Source of the DNA: Apophysomyces variabilis | Taxonomy: Eukaryota > Mucoromycota > Mucoromycetes > Mucorales > Mucoraceae | Direction of reading: 5' to 3' | Assembly: GCA_002749535.1 (NCBI GenBank) | Contig: MZZL01000380.1 | Span: 496,001 to 560,000 of the forward strand | DNA length: 64,000 nt | Shown here: positions 62,323-64,000 of the stretch, in pieces | Layout: each line of letters begins with the position of its first letter | Numbering within the stretch: the stretch's first letter is position 1 | The notes under the pieces: model-generated | Databases searched by the model: none | Told to the model about the DNA's origin: nothing | The model's input: the letters and a program-made list of their open reading frames with translations, nothing else | Program-made: the position numbers and the translations under genes

Positions 62323-62449
62323 GCTGCTGTTGCTGTTGCTGCATGGCTTGACTGTTTACCAAAGCATTCATGCCTTCAATTAGTTTTCGAACTTCAGCCA
62401 GATCGTGGGCTGCAGCCTCGGAAGCTCTATCCATGACGAGATAATTCAT
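61431..62449 (-). CDS. Gln-rich protein of unknown function
   Basis: Four exons (61879-62449, 61689-61808, 61539-61630, 61431-61481) join in phase to 277 residues. The N-terminus MNYLVMDRASEAAAHDLAEV, a helical segment, has a faint LisH-like look. A run of about 24 Gln follows near residue 37, mostly CAA codons, then a Ser/Pro and Ala-rich linker. The C-terminal 100 residues look globular: IIEVNHLLFNRTLYFQLAP, IEPLITWLRVSFNDNSIS, MVLQYKGFDGLWKCLLNRDD, ending TDRRLLALTKPGA. I know no family for it. Poly-Gln with a conserved-looking end suggests a transcription cofactor; that is inference. The first AG candidate (TTCCAG) after the donor gives a stop; TACAG keeps frame. Confidence 0.75.
62271..62342 (-). 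repeat. CAA/CAG coding microsatellite (poly-Gln)
   Basis: About 24 glutamine codons on the minus strand: a pure CAA core flanked by mixed CAG/CAA codons, inside the Gln-rich gene. Confidence 0.92.
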
Positions 62450-63578
62450 GTAACTATGAAAAAGACCACTTTAACAAAGGGAAAAGAGGGAAAAAATTAA
62501 GAGAGGCGGATGTCCAAACAAATAAAAGGCGGTGCAAGAAAAAAAAAGATGCCCACCGTAGTTATGTGCACCTCACTTTCACATGTTCTTTTTCCAACGT
62601 ATGTGCACTGATGTCTGGCCATTGAATAACTTTTCTACGCTATTCTAAACAAATTCCCGTCCGTGAAAGGATCAAGCTCGCGTTAAAAACAAAAAAACAT
62701 GTGCAGCCATGAATAGAGCGGTTATAGCTAAAGACCATACTTTACTTACATCAACTTTATTGTCCGGTGAACTAAAAAATTTCTGTCAAGCAGCTTAGAA
62801 TACACATTCTTGGTCATTGAAACGAGCTAAAACTTCCATTATTCACTTTGACCTGAAGTTACTTCGGCCACCTAGCATGGGCAAGCCCCCGTACCTGGCT
62901 TGGTGTGAATGGCGAGAAGAAGTCATCGGCTGTAACGCCCCAGCGGAAGACTTCCAAGAAAAGCAAGAAATGAGTGACAGTGTGCGTAAATATCCATCGT
63001 TTCTCTTCACTTTGATAGTAAGTTGCGGCGAACTTATTCGGACAAGCAAGAAAGTCTACGTCAGTCGTCATACAGGCAAAAGAATGGACAAAATTAAATT
63101 AGTCATCTTGTATGCATACGCATCCCGGGGACATGTTTTGTGGGGAATATAGCTAAAGTACGGAAAAGACGTCGCCCTTCCCATTTGGAAAATTTGAATG
63201 AGTTAAACAAATAAATTACAGTCATTGACAGGACAGCAATGGTTATTTTAAAAATATATCAGTACGCAGCTAACCCAAGTAAAAGAAGCTCGCATGGATG
63301 AATGATTTCACGTTAGTAATCTATACACAAACAGTAAAATAAAAGAGGAGAAAACTCTTTCGTATCAATGGATGGTGCATGAAATAAAGGCATATTTCTT
63401 GGTTGAAGCAGGAAGAAGTTCCCTTTGGATCAAGACGGATCACTATGCGGCGCACAGTCCTTTAACTGGCGCAAACCGGTGCAAAAACTGATAAATAGAT
63501 CAATCAATTGCACTACAGAATGTATAAATCTTATTTAATTTTGTACGGTAATAGGGTGCATCAATTTCCAAATAAAAG
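62450..63578. other. 1.1-kb spacer with dispersed repeat copy 2
   Basis: Promoter of the Gln-rich gene, then a copy of the dispersed repeat. A 111-codon + frame (62817-63152) right after the repeat contains YLAWCEWREEVIGCNAPAED but matches no family I know. Confidence 0.4.
62620..62815 (+). repeat. dispersed repeat, copy 2
   Basis: Counterpart of 25440-25625, same strand, 37 kb away. The order of shared blocks is kept, with substitutions and short indels in between, so both are old. Limits approximate. Confidence 0.55.
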
Positions 63579-64000
63579 CTATTGTTCGGGTAGATGAAAG
63601 ACAATATGGGTTGGGCAACTATCACTGCTTAAAAGACTAGCCTTTAACCTTCCTGCCTTTAAGATCTGTTGAATGAACGGAAGAGCAGCTCGTGTATTGA
63701 GATCCATGGCAACGACTGGATCGATTTGAAAAGGGGATCGAAAATCGAACCGACTCAAATGCCGAAGAAGGAGCTAAGCACAATGAAACAGATGTCGTAA
63801 AGATCAGTAGGGAGACAAAAGACATCTTCCTTTTATTTTCCTTACCAAAACGTCCGATTGATGTTGATGGGCCGTGCCGGTAAGAGATAAACACATCGGC
63901 TGTGGAGATTGCTCCAAGATCTCCTGGACAGACTCAAAATTATCTGGCCAAAAGGAAAACTGTTCACTTAGAATAGCAAGCACAGGTCGGCAAACCCGTG
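63579..64000 (-). CDS. 3' end of an unidentified gene (cut by window edge)
   Basis: Two exons, 63846-64000 and 63579-63773, separated by a 72-nt GT-AG intron, join in phase 0 and give the last ~115 residues of a protein. The first part reads VLAILSEQFSFWPDNFESVQ and MCLSLTGTAHQHQSD; after the junction come LLLRHLSRFDFRSPF and ALPFIQQILKAG, ending HIVFHLPEQ. No membrane segment or zinc motif is visible and I recognise no family from this end alone. The splice agreement makes it a real gene. Confidence 0.6.

Noticed and set aside
62817..63152. 111-codon plus-strand frame after the repeat
   Set aside because: Non-standard start and no family; abuts an old repeat, so chance is likely.

Overview
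The window is nuclear DNA from a filamentous fungus, most likely an early-diverging one (Mucoromycota, probably Mucorales). The evidence is gene density, many short GT-AG introns (mostly 45-80 nt) inside conserved eukaryotic genes, AT-rich spacers, fungal-only genes (SKT5-like chitin synthase activator, NUM1/ApsA-type cortical anchor, RCK/Srk1 kinase, fungal_trans regulator), and a DDE transposase relic of a type I associate with Mucoromycota. The assignment is inference; no rRNA marker is present. Exon chains were built by eye and accepted when splice sites, reading phase and family motifs agreed.

Left part (1-23.2 kb): the C-terminal part of dynein light intermediate chain (+, cut by the window edge); thymidylate kinase (-); a small acidic unknown (+); a mitochondrial DnaJ/MDJ1 (-); a 1418-residue NUM1/ApsA-like PH-domain cortical anchor (-); a BolA protein (+); a multi-pass membrane protein (+); a nine-exon HEI10/CCNB1IP1-type meiotic RING ligase (-); an RCK/Srk1-type kinase (+); a REX4 exonuclease (+); an ING-type PHD protein (+).

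Middle part (23.2-37 kb): gene-poor. It holds a truncated DDE transposase, enolase (-), a LINE-like relic with a 13-bp frameshifting duplication, a tRNA-Gln(CTG), degenerate repeats, and a GRDP/DUF1399-type protein with a Cys/Gly/Ser tail (-).

Right part (37.9-64 kb): a zinc polyol-type dehydrogenase (-) shares a 426-bp promoter interval with a sugar/polyol MFS transporter (+), followed by a fungal regulator-domain protein lacking a visible zinc cluster (-); together they look like a small carbon-use cluster. Then come TAF12 (-), SURF6/RRP14 (-), an ankyrin-DIL protein (-), an ankyrin-dysferlin-FYVE protein (+), an SKT5-like SEL1-repeat protein with a CAAX end (+), a Gln-rich unknown (-), and the 3' end of an unidentified gene (-).

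Themes: dynein/cortex (light intermediate chain and NUM1-like anchor), meiosis (HEI10), transcription/chromatin (TAF12, ING), rRNA processing (REX4, SURF6), membrane traffic and cell wall (DIL, FYVE, SKT5). No operons, CRISPR arrays or prophage are present. The most notable points are the intact HEI10 with a 22-nt microexon inside its RING, a run of LC8-like VQ/TQ motifs in the NUM1-like anchor, the three-domain ankyrin-dysferlin-FYVE protein, and the dehydrogenase-transporter-regulator neighbourhood.
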